DNA from: VYDC01 sp963667515
GTDB lineage: Bacteria > Chloroflexota > Dehalococcoidia > UBA2979
NCBI GenBank assembly: GCA_963667515.2
Contig: CAXXXY010000007.1
Location: 124,001 to 188,000 of the forward strand
Length of the DNA stretch: 64,000 nucleotides
Direction: 5' to 3'
The notes beneath the pieces are model-generated. The model did no database searches. It was not told the DNA's origin and saw only the letters and a list, made by a program, of their open reading frames with translations. The position numbers and the translations under genes were made by a program. Positions 42,638 to 50,870 of this stretch are shown one piece after another. How positions within the stretch are numbered: the stretch's first letter is position 1; each line of letters starts with the position of its first letter.

Positions 42638-43391
42638 GACGACGGTCGATCTCGTGCTTCCGGTCTACAACGAGGAGCGGCAGCTCGCCGCGAGTGCGCG
42701 CACGCTGCTCGCGTGGTGCGATGAGCACCCGGAGCACGATTGGCGCGTCGTGGTCGCCGACAACGGCTCCACCGACGGCACGCTCGCCGCCGCGCACGCG
42801 CTGGAGCGCGAGTACCCGCGTCGGCTGGCGGCGCTGCACGTGCCGGTCGCCGGCCGCGGCCTGGCCCTGCGCTCGGCGTGGCTCACCTCCCCCGCCGAGA
42901 TCTGCGCGTACATGGACGTCGACCTCGCCACCGACCTCGAGGCGCTGCCCGCGCTCATCGATCCGCTCGCCGCCGGCGACGCCGACCTCGCCGTGGGGAG
43001 CCGGCTGCACCCGCGGGCGCAGCGGCAGCGCGGCTGGCGGCGCGAGCTGCTCTCGCGCGGCTTCGTGCTGGTGCTGCGGCGCGCGCTGGGGCTGCGCTAC
43101 TCCGACGCGCAGTGCGGCTTCAAGGCGATCCGCCGCGAGGCCGCGCGCGAGCTGGTCCCGCTGGTGCGCGACAACCACTGGTTCTTCGACTCCGAGCTGC
43201 TGATGCTCGCTCAGCACAACGGCTACCGCGTGCGCGAGGTGCCGGTGCGCTGGACCGACGACCCGCGCAGCAGCGTGCGGCTCGCCAGCACCGTGCTGCA
43301 GGACGTGCGCGGCGTGTGGCGGCTGCGGCGCCGCGGCCTGCCCGAGGTACAGCGCCCCCCGACAGAGGCCCTCCACGACCACGCCGCCTGA
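42636..43391 (+). CDS. Family 2 glycosyltransferase (polyprenyl-phosphate mannose/glucose synthase type)
   Basis: A 251-residue GT2 enzyme. VDLVLPVYNEERQL begins the GT-A fold, VVADNGSTDGTLAAA is the nucleotide site, and YMDVDLATDLEAL holds the metal-binding DxD. SRLHPRAQRQRGWRRELLSR and SDAQCGFKAIRRE match dolichyl/polyprenyl-phosphate sugar synthases. No membrane segment follows the catalytic domain. TACCAT lies 8 bases before the ATG. It probably makes a lipid-linked sugar donor. Confidence 0.85.
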   Translation: MTTVDLVLPVYNEERQLAASARTLLAWCDEHPEHDWRVVVADNGSTDGTLAAAHALEREYPRRLAALHVPVAGRGLALRSAWLTSPAEICAYMDVDLATDLEALPALIDPLAAGDADLAVGSRLHPRAQRQRGWRRELLSRGFVLVLRRALGLRYSDAQCGFKAIRREAARELVPLVRDNHWFFDSELLMLAQHNGYRVREVPVRWTDDPRSSVRLASTVLQDVRGVWRLRRRGLPEVQRPPTEALHDHAA

Positions 43392-43450
43392 CCCGCCTCG
43401 CAGGAGCGCCCGGCGCCCCCCGCACGGGGATAACGCGCCCGCCGCTTTCC

Positions 43451-43480
43451 TTGACGCTATAGCGGGAGCCCGGCTAGCAT
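43451..43480 (+). promoter_or_regulatory. Promoter of the cytochrome b6/Rieske operon
   Basis: TTGACG (43451-43456) and TAGCAT (43475-43480) are 18 bases apart. Transcription would begin near 43488, about 80 bases before the small ORF and 265 before cytochrome b. Confidence 0.6.
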
Positions 43481-43565
43481 CGGTCCGCTCTTGTGACGGG
43501 AGGCACGGGCCGCCGTGCCGCTTGGTGGCGACGCCCGCGGACGCGGATCGCCGATGGGGGGCGCG

Positions 43566-43670
43566 ATGCTCGGAGAGGTAGGAGAGACCCTCGAGCTGTT
43601 GGGCGTCCTCCTCACGATCCTGGGCTCGTTGGCGATCATGGTCTTTCTCGGCAAGTGGTGGGAAACGTAG
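43566..43670 (+). CDS. 34-residue single-helix membrane protein ahead of cytochrome b
   Basis: A short reading frame beginning MLGEVGETLELLGV, with a hydrophobic helix LLTILGSLAIMVFLG and ending KWWET. The predicted single membrane helix with a Trp-Trp interfacial anchor and acidic start resembles the tiny accessory subunits of cytochrome b6f and related quinol complexes. It lies 80 bases after the operon promoter and 84 bases before cytochrome b, with GGGGGG just upstream of the ATG. Coding status is inferred from composition and position only. Confidence 0.55.
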   Translation: MLGEVGETLELLGVLLTILGSLAIMVFLGKWWET

Positions 43671-43754
43671 CCGCGACGAGCCGCAGAGCGTTGACGGAGC
43701 CGCCGGCGAGCGTCGCGTCGCGGCCGCTGGGCTCGGCGCCGCGAGGATAGGTGA

Positions 43755-44510
43755 ATGGCGACGACGGAGCGTCCGGTACGCCGAGGCATCGCGGACCGTC
43801 TCTACGACTTCACCTTCCAGAATCGCGTCTGGCGATCGATCTTCCGCTCCGGCTACCCCAACACCCCGCGCAACCAGATGCTCGCGGTGGCGACCAACGT
43901 CTTCCTGCACCTGCACCCCACGCGCATCCACCGCACCCACGTCAAGATCACGCACACCTTCTGCCTGGGCGGGCTCTCCTTTTTCCTGTTCCTGGGGCTC
44001 ACCGTCACGGGCGTGCTGCTGATGTTCTACTACGTGCCCTCGGTGGAGCGGGCGTACCAGGACATGCTGGCGCTGGAGACGGACGTGCGCTTCGGCATGT
44101 TGATGCGCAACCTGCACCGCTGGATGGCGCACGGCATGGTGCTGACGGTGCTGCTGCACATGATGCGGGTCTTCTACACCGGCGCGTACAAGCCGCCGCG
44201 CGAGTTCAACTGGGTCATCGGCGTGGTGCTGCTGGTGCTGACGCTGCTGCTCTCCTTCACCGGCTACCTGCTGCCGTGGGACGAGCTGGCCTTCTGGGCG
44301 ATCACCGTCGGCACGGACATGGTCGGCTCCGCGCCGATCCTCGGCGAGCCGAACCGCTTCGTGCTGATCGGCGGCTACGAGGTGGGTGAGAACGCGCTCA
44401 TCCGCTTCTACACGCTGCACGTCATCGGGCTGCCGCTCCTGGCCGCGCTCTTCATGACGGTGCACTTCTGGCGGATCCGTCGCGACGGCGGGCTCGCCCG
44501 CCCGCTGTAG
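43755..44510 (+). CDS. Cytochrome b6-type subunit of a quinol:cytochrome c oxidoreductase
   Basis: A 251-residue haem b protein with four membrane helices. Haem-ligand histidines sit in NLHRWMAHGMVLTVLLHMMR and in FYTLHVIGLPLLAALFMTVH. SFTGYLLPWDELAFWAITVGT is the quinone-site PWD-type region (PEWY itself is on the next subunit). The N-terminal part contains NTPRNQMLAVATNVFLHLHP, as in b6 proteins of Gram-positive bacteria and Chloroflexota. It accepts electrons from menaquinol in the membrane and passes them to the Rieske protein and cytochrome c. Confidence 0.93.
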   Translation: MATTERPVRRGIADRLYDFTFQNRVWRSIFRSGYPNTPRNQMLAVATNVFLHLHPTRIHRTHVKITHTFCLGGLSFFLFLGLTVTGVLLMFYYVPSVERAYQDMLALETDVRFGMLMRNLHRWMAHGMVLTVLLHMMRVFYTGAYKPPREFNWVIGVVLLVLTLLLSFTGYLLPWDELAFWAITVGTDMVGSAPILGEPNRFVLIGGYEVGENALIRFYTLHVIGLPLLAALFMTVHFWRIRRDGGLARPL

Positions 44511-44574
44511 CGGCCACGGGGCCGGCGCCCGCCCCCCTGTGTACGTAGGGGGCGGGGCAAGGAAGCAGGAGAGC

Positions 44575-45465
44575 ATGGCGGTCGCGACCGAGGCGCAGGC
44601 CGGCGCGGGTCCCGCGTCCCGCGCCGTCCGGGCGCGGCAGGCCCGACGCCGCGAGGAGGAGCTCCTCGTCTGGCCGGACCTCGTCTTCATCGAGTTCATC
44701 TCGGCGGTGCTCTTCACCCTGACGCTCACGATCCTCTCGATCGTCATCAACGCGCCGCTGCAGGACCGCGCCAACCCCGCGAACACGCCCAACCCCTCCA
44801 AGGCGCCGTGGTACTTCCTCAACCTGCAGGAGCTGCTGCTGCACATGCACCCGGCGCTGGCGGGCGTTGTGGTGCCAACCGTCGCGCTGATCGCGCTGGG
44901 CGCGATCCCCTACTTCGACGCCGACAACGAGCACCAGGGCGAGTGGCTGACGACGGTGCGTGCATGGCCGAACCTGATCGTGGGCTCGGTCGTGGGCGTG
45001 GTCGGCACCGCGCTGCTGATCGGCTGGGACTCGCAGCGCCACGTGCTCGCGTACGAGCGCATCTCCGGCGAGGCGTGGCCGGGCAGCCTCGAGTGGCTGC
45101 GTAGCGCGCGCTCGCTGCAGGGCGAGATCGCGGAGTGGCTGCCGGACTCCTGGTCGAGGATCCCGCTGGGGGAGAAGGTGCTGCGCACCGACCTGCTGGG
45201 GCTGCCCGCGGTCGACCTGGACGTCAACCTCCCCGCCGTGCTGATCGAGCAGATGCTCCCCGCCTCGCTGATGGTCGGGCTGCCGATCCTGCTCTCGCTG
45301 GTCGCGTGGCGGACGGGGCTTGCGCGCAGCAAGCGTGACCACATGGTCTTGCAGTTCTCTGGCTTCATCGCGGTCTTCATCGCGCTGACGATCAGCGGCA
45401 CGGCGCTCCGCGGCGAGGGGATGGACATCTTCTGGCCGTGGGAGGTGCGCCCTGCGGAGAGCTAG
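44575..45465 (+). CDS. Cytochrome b C-terminal (subunit IV-like) protein, extended
   Basis: A 296-residue membrane protein carrying the C-terminal half of cytochrome b. A basic N-terminal tail precedes the helix FIEFISAVLFTLTLTILSIV. NPSKAPWYFLNLQELLLHMHP is the PEWY-equivalent loop (here APWYF). Further helices (LIVGSVVGVVGTALLIGW, SLMVGLPILLSLVAW, FIAVFIALTISGTAL) make it longer than plastid-type subunit IV (about 160 residues). A purine-rich AGGAAGCAGGAGAG precedes ATG 44575. Confidence 0.9.
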   Translation: MAVATEAQAGAGPASRAVRARQARRREEELLVWPDLVFIEFISAVLFTLTLTILSIVINAPLQDRANPANTPNPSKAPWYFLNLQELLLHMHPALAGVVVPTVALIALGAIPYFDADNEHQGEWLTTVRAWPNLIVGSVVGVVGTALLIGWDSQRHVLAYERISGEAWPGSLEWLRSARSLQGEIAEWLPDSWSRIPLGEKVLRTDLLGLPAVDLDVNLPAVLIEQMLPASLMVGLPILLSLVAWRTGLARSKRDHMVLQFSGFIAVFIALTISGTALRGEGMDIFWPWEVRPAES

Positions 45466-45516
45466 GCGGAGAGTGACGGCGGGCCGACGAGCCGGCAGCG
45501 GGAGTGGGCGAGCGTA

Positions 45517-46257
45517 GTGGCGAACGAGACCGAGACGACGGGAGAGGGCGCCGCCCCAGTTCCCGGGATCGGCACGCCCGAGATCGGCTCGTCGCCGGCG
45601 GCGGGCTCCAGCGCCGACGCGTGGCGCGCGGCGCTGGCCGCGCGGCGCACGGAGGTGGCGCCGGAGACCATCGTCCCCACCGCCGTGGCGCACGCGCCGG
45701 ACCTGGAGCTCTCGCGGCGGCGCTTCATCCTGGGCGCGTTCTGGACGGGCCTCGGCGTCACGCTCGCGGGCTCGCTCGGCGTCTTCCTCGACTTCTTCTG
45801 GCCGCGCGGCATCGAGAAGTTCGGCGGCCCCTTCGCCCTCGGCAACGTCGCAGACTTCGAGCAGGGCGACGACCCGCGGCTCTTCATCGCCGCGCAGACC
45901 TGGATCGTGAACCTCGACCCCGCGGAGACGCGCGCAGGCGGCTCCGACGGCGGCGAGGGCTACCTCGCGCTGTGGCGCAAGTGCCCACACCTGGGCTGCT
46001 CCGTGCCGTGGCGCGCCACCTTCGAGTGGGACGGCAGCGAGGGCTGGTTCCGCTGCCCGTGCCACGGCTCCACCTACACCAAGGCGGGCGTGCGGGTCTT
46101 CGGCCCGGCGCCGCGCTCCATGGATGTCTTCGAGCTCACCGTCGATGACGCGGGCAAGCTCACGGTGCACACCGATCGCGTGCTGAACGGCAGCCCCGAG
46201 AACTTCGCGCGCGCGAGGACGCTCGAGCAGCTGCGCGAGGCGTCGGCCGGGGCATGA
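45517..46257 (+). CDS. Rieske [2Fe-2S] iron-sulfur protein
   Basis: A 246-residue Rieske protein. A disordered N-terminus of about 65 residues precedes a Tat-like signal anchor (LSRRRFILGAFWTGLGVTLAGSLG, quoted in part). The cluster ligands are in CPHLGC and CPCHGS, with the disulfide Cys positions present in both boxes. A twin-arginine motif (SRRRF) fits export by the Tat system whose tatA is at 15.7 kb. GTG 45517 is the start. The stop overlaps the next gene by 4 bases. Confidence 0.94.
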   Translation: MANETETTGEGAAPVPGIGTPEIGSSPAAGSSADAWRAALAARRTEVAPETIVPTAVAHAPDLELSRRRFILGAFWTGLGVTLAGSLGVFLDFFWPRGIEKFGGPFALGNVADFEQGDDPRLFIAAQTWIVNLDPAETRAGGSDGGEGYLALWRKCPHLGCSVPWRATFEWDGSEGWFRCPCHGSTYTKAGVRVFGPAPRSMDVFELTVDDAGKLTVHTDRVLNGSPENFARARTLEQLREASAGA

Positions 46258-47213
46258 ACACCTCCAAGCAAGTCACCATCATGATCGGCCTGCTGTTCCT
46301 CACGGTGGCCGTGCTCGGCGCCTACTTCCTGAACGAGGACAACCGGCAGGCCGAGGCGCTGGAGGAGCAGACGGAGCGCGTGGCGGGGCGCGGGGCGCGG
46401 CTCTTCTCCGACAACTGCCGCGCCTGCCACGGCCTCGAGGGGCGCGGCTCCGAGGAGGGCGCGATCGCGCCGCCTCTGAACCGCACGGCGTTCCTGATCC
46501 TCGGCGAGGACAACGAGTTCGGCCTCCCCGAGACGCCCGACCTCGGCACCGCGGAGAACCCGGGCGCCGAGGAGATCCGCACCTTCCTCGGCGACACCAT
46601 TCGCTGCGGGCGCACCGGCACCTTCATGCCGGCGTGGTCGGAGCAGTTCGGCGGCACGCTCTCGGACACGCAGATCGAGCAGATCGTCACGCTGATCACC
46701 ACGGGCCACTGGGATCTGCTGGAGGAGTTCTCGGCGGAGCGCGACGCGGAGACCGGCGCCACCGTCGACGAGATCGTCTTCTCCAGCGCCGACGGCCTCG
46801 CGCTGACGGGCGAGAACTGCGGCCAGTACAACGCGATCCAGGCGCTGCGCTTCCGCAACCGCGCGGACCCGACCGTCGCGCTGCCGCCAGACGGCACGCC
46901 GCCGACGGGCGGGACGCCGCCGCCCGGCGGAACGCTCGACGGTGGGACGCCGGCCGGTCCCTCGGTGCAGGGCGTGCCCGTCGACGTCTTCTTCCAGGCG
47001 AGCTGTACCGCCTGCCACGGCGCCGACCGCGCGGGCATCGCGGGCCTCGGCCTGCCGCTGCTGCCCGAGGTGCTGACGCAGCCCGACGACTTCTACTTCG
47101 ACACGATCCAGAACGGTCGCGCCGGCACGGTGATGCCGGCCTGGGGCCAGCAGGGCCTCAGCGACGACGAGATCCGCACGCTGGTCGAGTTCATCAAGAA
47201 CACGCCGCCCTAG
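46254..47213 (+). CDS. Membrane-anchored dihaem cytochrome c
   Basis: A 319-residue protein with an N-terminal membrane anchor (VTIMIGLLFLTVAVLGAYFL) and two cytochrome c domains. Haem sites are CRACH (about residue 58) and CTACH (about residue 251). Likely axial Met residues lie in GTFMPAWSEQ and GTVMPAWGQQ, both in matching positions. A Pro/Gly/Thr-rich linker (GTPPTGGTPPPGG) separates them. It probably carries electrons out of the cytochrome b/Rieske complex. It overlaps the Rieske gene by 4 bases. Confidence 0.93.
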   Translation: MNTSKQVTIMIGLLFLTVAVLGAYFLNEDNRQAEALEEQTERVAGRGARLFSDNCRACHGLEGRGSEEGAIAPPLNRTAFLILGEDNEFGLPETPDLGTAENPGAEEIRTFLGDTIRCGRTGTFMPAWSEQFGGTLSDTQIEQIVTLITTGHWDLLEEFSAERDAETGATVDEIVFSSADGLALTGENCGQYNAIQALRFRNRADPTVALPPDGTPPTGGTPPPGGTLDGGTPAGPSVQGVPVDVFFQASCTACHGADRAGIAGLGLPLLPEVLTQPDDFYFDTIQNGRAGTVMPAWGQQGLSDDEIRTLVEFIKNTPP

Positions 47214-47298
47214 CCCAGCCGGCCGCTCGCTCCTCGAGGAGCGACGGGATCGAGGCAGGGCGGGCGGGCATCGCCGCACGCGCGGCGGAGGGGGAGAG

Positions 47299-47418
47299 AT
47301 GGCAGTCGAGACGGGGAAGCGCTACCGCTGCCCGAGTTGCGGCGCGGAGTTCATCGTCACACGCGGCTCCTCGGAGGGGGAGCTGCGCTGCGGCGAGGAG
47401 CCGCTGGAGCAGATCTAG
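47299..47418 (+). CDS. 39-residue zinc-ribbon/desulforedoxin-like protein
   Basis: A tiny protein, MAVETGKRYRCPSCG at the start, then EFIVTRGSSEGELRCGEEP and LEQI. The pattern (CPSCGxEF...LRCG) resembles desulforedoxin or the rubredoxin-like N-terminal domain of desulfoferrodoxin, but with only three Cys. GGGGGAGAG precedes the ATG. A similar second gene follows after 20 bases. Confidence 0.7.
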   Translation: MAVETGKRYRCPSCGAEFIVTRGSSEGELRCGEEPLEQI

Positions 47419-47438
47419 GGCCGCGAGGGGAGCGAACG

Positions 47439-47582
47439 ATGGCTGTCCAGCTGGGCAAGCGCTACCAGGACGAGACCACCGGCATCGAGGTGCTCTGCAT
47501 CAAGCCGGGCGAGTGCAATCTGAACGTCGACGGCCGCGGCATGGAGGAGCTCCAGCCGAAGGTGCTGCCCTCGGCGGACTAG
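47439..47582 (+). CDS. 47-residue paralogue of the upstream mini zinc-ribbon protein
   Basis: It begins MAVQLGKRYQDETTGIEVLC and ends MEELQPKVLPSAD. The N-terminal MAV-GKRY and the overall order parallel the preceding protein, but the first CPSC pair is lost; only VLCIKPGEC remains. It looks like a diverged tandem duplicate. AGGGGAGCG precedes the ATG. Confidence 0.65.
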   Translation: MAVQLGKRYQDETTGIEVLCIKPGECNLNVDGRGMEELQPKVLPSAD

Positions 47583-47603
47583 GCGGCGCGTGCCGGGCGC
47601 GGT

Positions 47604-47633
47604 TTGACGCGCCGAAAAGACCCGGCCTACGAT
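47604..47633 (+). promoter_or_regulatory. Promoter of rpsU
   Basis: TTGACG (47604-47609) and TACGAT (47628-47633) lie 18 bases apart, upstream of the ribosomal protein gene. Confidence 0.6.
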
Positions 47634-47713
47634 CGATCTCTGTGCGCGCCGGGCCCGGACCGGTGCGTCGCGCAGGCGCGGCTCGCGAGGCCGTGCGAAG
47701 GGCGGCGAAGCTC

Positions 47714-47926
47714 GTGGCGGAAGTGCTCATCGGCGAGTCGGAGTCTCTGGACATCGCGCTCAAGCGCTTCAACAAGCGCGTGCAGGCGGACGGCATCCTC
47801 ACCGAGGCGCGTCGGCACGAGTACTACGAGAAGCCCTCGGAGCGACGCAAGAAGAAGGAGGCCGCGCGCCGCCGCAAGCTGCGCAAGATGGCGCGGCGCA
47901 AGACCGACAACGAGCTGCGGAGCTAG
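47714..47926 (+). CDS. rpsU: Ribosomal protein bS21
   Basis: A 70-residue S21 protein of the 30S subunit: GESESLDIALKRFNKRVQAD, then HEYYEKPSERRKKKEAARRR with the usual basic C-terminus. GTG 47714 gives the family's normal length; the open frame extends upstream without similarity. A 10-bp hairpin directly after the stop is a likely terminator, and the following yqeY neighbour matches many bacterial genomes (rpsU-yqeY). Confidence 0.93.
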   Translation: MAEVLIGESESLDIALKRFNKRVQADGILTEARRHEYYEKPSERRKKKEAARRRKLRKMARRKTDNELRS

Positions 47927-47931
47927 ACGAC

Positions 47932-47956
47932 GAACCCCGGCACGAGGCCGGGGTTC
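47932..47956 (+). terminator. Hairpin after rpsU
   Basis: GAACCCCGGC and GCCGGGGTTC form a perfect 10-bp stem around ACGAG. There is no U-run, so it may attenuate and not fully stop transcription into yqeY. Confidence 0.55.
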
Positions 47957-47968
47957 CCGGTCAGCGGG

Positions 47969-48425
47969 GTGCGCGTGGCGCTGACCCAGACCATCCAGCA
48001 GGAGATGACCGCCGCGATGCGCGCGGGCGAAGCCGGGCGTCGCGACGCGCTGCGCCTGCTGATTCGCGGCCTTCCAGAACGCGCGCATCGCCGCCGGCCA
48101 CGAGCTCGACGACGACGAGGCGACTCGCGTGCTGCAGCGCGAGGCGAAGCAGCGCCGCGAGTCCATCGTCGAGTACGAGCGCGCGGCGCGCGCGGACCTG
48201 GTGCAGCGCGAGCAGGAGGAGCTCGCCGTCATCGAGGCCTACCTGCCGCAGCAGCTCGCCGACGCGGAGATCGAGGAGCTGGCGCGCGCCGTGGTCGCGG
48301 AGGTCGGGGCCTCGGAGCCGGGCGACCTGGGCCGCGTGATGCGCCCACTGATGGAGCGCGTCGCCGGCCGCGCCGACGGCCGCCGCGTCAACGAGCTCGT
48401 GCGGTGGCTCCTCGGCGGCGCCTGA
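47969..48425 (+). pseudogene. yqeY: GatB/YqeY-family protein, one frameshift
   Basis: The product is YqeY-like in two frames. QTIQQEMTAAMRAGEAGRRD and ALRLLI are in the frame of GTG 47969. AAFQNARIAAGHELDDDEA, QREAKQRRESIVEYERAARADL and AVIEAYLPQQL continue in another frame from about 48065. Together they give a full-length protein of about 150 residues. YqeY relatives resemble the tRNA-binding tail domain of GatB. Either one indel has broken the gene or the sequence has an error at about 48062. Confidence 0.85.
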
Positions 48426-48488
48426 TGCAGCGCTGCGCCCCGCGCCCCCTCGTCCGCCCGCTCCGCGCGTCGCCGCGGGGCGCCGCTC

Positions 48489-50735
48489 GTGAGTGACGCC
48501 GCCCCGCGCTTCACCCCGCGCCGCGTCGTGCTGCTGGGCTTGGTGCTGGCCGCTGCGCTCGTCGCCGTGCTGTTCCCGTGGTTCCCCGGCACCGAGCAGC
48601 TGACCGAGGGCACCCCCGCGCCGCGCACGATCGCGGCCCCGCGCGAGGCGAGCTTCGAGTCCGCGGCGCTGACCGAGGCGCTGCGCGAGGAGGCGGCGGC
48701 GGCCGTGCCCGAGGTCTTCCTGTTGGACCCCGGCGTGCGCGACACGCAGCTGCGCACGCTCGACCGCCAGCTCGCGGCGATCGACGGTGCGCGCCGCGAC
48801 CGCACCCTCGCCGACTCCGCGCGCGAGTCCGAGATCCGCGCGATCGAGGACGTGGTGCTCTCGTCGCGCGCGGCCGCCGCGTTCGCCGCCGCCGACGATG
48901 CGCGCTGGCAGGCGCTCGCCGACGAGGCGCGCAACGCGCTGGGCCGCGCGCTCACGGGCGCCGTCTCCGCCGACGATCTGCAGGGCGCGCGGACCCGCGC
49001 CGCGGGCTTCCTCTCGCCGCTGCTCACCGCGGACCAGGTGCTGGCGCTCAGCGAGCTGCTGAACCCGCTGGTCGTGCCCACGCTGGTCGTGGACCGCGAG
49101 CGCACCGAGCTGCTGCGCGACGAGGCGCGCGCCGGCCAGCTCGCCGTCGTCGTGAGCTACGCGCGCGGCGAGCCCGTGCTGACGGAGGACGAGCCGATCA
49201 CCGCGGCGCAGCTGGAGGCGCTGGAGGCGCTCGACCTCGTCACCACGGGCGTGCGCGCGGAGTCCGTGGCGGCGACCGTGCTGGTGGCGCTGCTCGCGGC
49301 CGCGGCCCTCGGCGGCTACCTGCTCGTGGAGCAGCCGGTGAGCGTGGCGGGGGCGCGGCGGCTGGTGCTGCTGGGCCTGCTGCTGCTGGTGCCCGCGCTC
49401 GTGGCGAAGTTCGGCCTGCCGCTGGTGCTCCCGGACGAGGAGCGCCACTTCCTGGCGCACGCGCTGCCGCTGGCGGCGGCGCCGCTGGCGGCAGCCGTGC
49501 TGCTGGACGTGCCGATCGCCGTGCTGCTGGCGGCGCTGGTGGCGGCGATCACCTCGCTCGTCGCGCTCGAGCTGCCGGGCGTCGAGGGCGGCGGCGTCGC
49601 GACGCCGGTGGAGGCGACGCGGCTCTCGCTGGCGGTGCTCGCGGCCTCGCTGGGCGGCATCCTGCCGGCCGCCCATGCGGAGCGGCAGCAGCGCTACCTG
49701 ATGGCGGGCATCGGCGCGGGCATCGCGGGGGCGGCCGCCGTGCTGCTGACATGGCTGCTCGACGCCGAGCGCGAGAGTGTCGACCTGCTCTGGATCGGCG
49801 CGACGACGATGGTGGGCGGCGTGCTGGCCGCGCTGATCGCCGTGGGCGCCTTCGTCGTGCTGGCGCGGCCCTTCGGCATCATCACCCGCGTGGAGCTGAT
49901 GGAGCTCGCGCAGCTCAACAACCCGCTGCTCAGGCGGCTGCAGGACGAGGCGCCCGGCACCTTCCAGCACTCGGTGCTGGTCGGCAACCTCGCGGAGCGC
50001 GCGGCCGACCGCATCGGCGCGAACCCGCTGGTCGCGCGCGTTGGCGCCTACTACCACGACGTCGGCAAGCTCGTGGCGCCCGGCTTCTTCGTCGAGAACC
50101 AGGCCGGCGAGAGCCCGCACGAGGGGCTGGACCCGCTGCAGAGCACGCGCGTGATCCAGCAGCACGTCACGGGCGGCGTGGAGATCGCGCGCAAGGCCGG
50201 GCTGCCCGAGGCGATCGTGCAGTTCATCCCCCAGCACCACGGCACGCGGCTGGTGGCCTACTTCTACCGTCGCGCCGCTGAGGTGAACCCCGGCATCGAC
50301 CCCGAGCTGTTCCGCTACCCCGGCCCCCGACCGCGCAGCCGCGAGGCGGCGCTGGTGATGCTCGCCGACGGCTGCGAGGCGACGGTGCGCGCCAGCGCCG
50401 ACCACTCCCCCGAGCGCATCCGCGAGATCATCGAGGGGTTGGTGCGCGAGCGTATCGAGGAGGGCCAGTTCGACGACTGCCCGATCTCGCTGCGCGACCT
50501 GCGCGTCACCGGCGACTCGTTCGTCTCGGCGCTTGCGGCGGTGTTCCATCCCCGCGTCGAGTATCCGCAGCCCACCGAACGCGAGCGCGCGGAGCGCCGC
50601 GTGCCGGCGCCGCCGGAGCGCGGGGGCGACGGCGCCGCCGCGGAGGCGCGCGGCGCCGCTGGTGAGGCGCCGGCCTCGCCGCCCGCGCCTGCCCCGACCC
50701 CGCCTCGACGCGAGCGCGGCGAGGACGACGCCTAG
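48489..50735 (+). CDS. PgpH-type 7TM-HD domain protein (cyclic di-AMP phosphodiesterase family)
   Basis: A 748-residue membrane protein. One N-terminal helix (VVLLGLVLAAALVAVLFPWF) is followed by an extracytoplasmic domain to about residue 255. Seven hydrophobic segments then occupy about residues 258-460. The C-terminal HD phosphohydrolase has HSVLVGNLAERAADRIGANP, the HD pair in GAYYHDVGKLVAPGFF, and later histidines in QQHVTGGVEIARKAG and PQHHGTRLVAYFY. The architecture equals PgpH, which hydrolyses c-di-AMP. The tail is Pro/Ala-rich. It starts GTG 48489. Confidence 0.93.
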   Translation: MSDAAPRFTPRRVVLLGLVLAAALVAVLFPWFPGTEQLTEGTPAPRTIAAPREASFESAALTEALREEAAAAVPEVFLLDPGVRDTQLRTLDRQLAAIDGARRDRTLADSARESEIRAIEDVVLSSRAAAAFAAADDARWQALADEARNALGRALTGAVSADDLQGARTRAAGFLSPLLTADQVLALSELLNPLVVPTLVVDRERTELLRDEARAGQLAVVVSYARGEPVLTEDEPITAAQLEALEALDLVTTGVRAESVAATVLVALLAAAALGGYLLVEQPVSVAGARRLVLLGLLLLVPALVAKFGLPLVLPDEERHFLAHALPLAAAPLAAAVLLDVPIAVLLAALVAAITSLVALELPGVEGGGVATPVEATRLSLAVLAASLGGILPAAHAERQQRYLMAGIGAGIAGAAAVLLTWLLDAERESVDLLWIGATTMVGGVLAALIAVGAFVVLARPFGIITRVELMELAQLNNPLLRRLQDEAPGTFQHSVLVGNLAERAADRIGANPLVARVGAYYHDVGKLVAPGFFVENQAGESPHEGLDPLQSTRVIQQHVTGGVEIARKAGLPEAIVQFIPQHHGTRLVAYFYRRAAEVNPGIDPELFRYPGPRPRSREAALVMLADGCEATVRASADHSPERIREIIEGLVRERIEEGQFDDCPISLRDLRVTGDSFVSALAAVFHPRVEYPQPTERERAERRVPAPPERGGDGAAAEARGAAGEAPASPPAPAPTPPRRERGEDDA

Positions 50736-50870
50736 ACCCGTCGCCGCGCCCACGCCCGTGCCCCGCCCACGCCGCCGCGCGGCTCGCCGGGCCGCTACCC
50801 GCGGCGCTCGCTATCATCGCGAGGTGCGCCGGGCGGCAGCTCGGCGCGAGGGCATGGCGGGACGCGGGGG

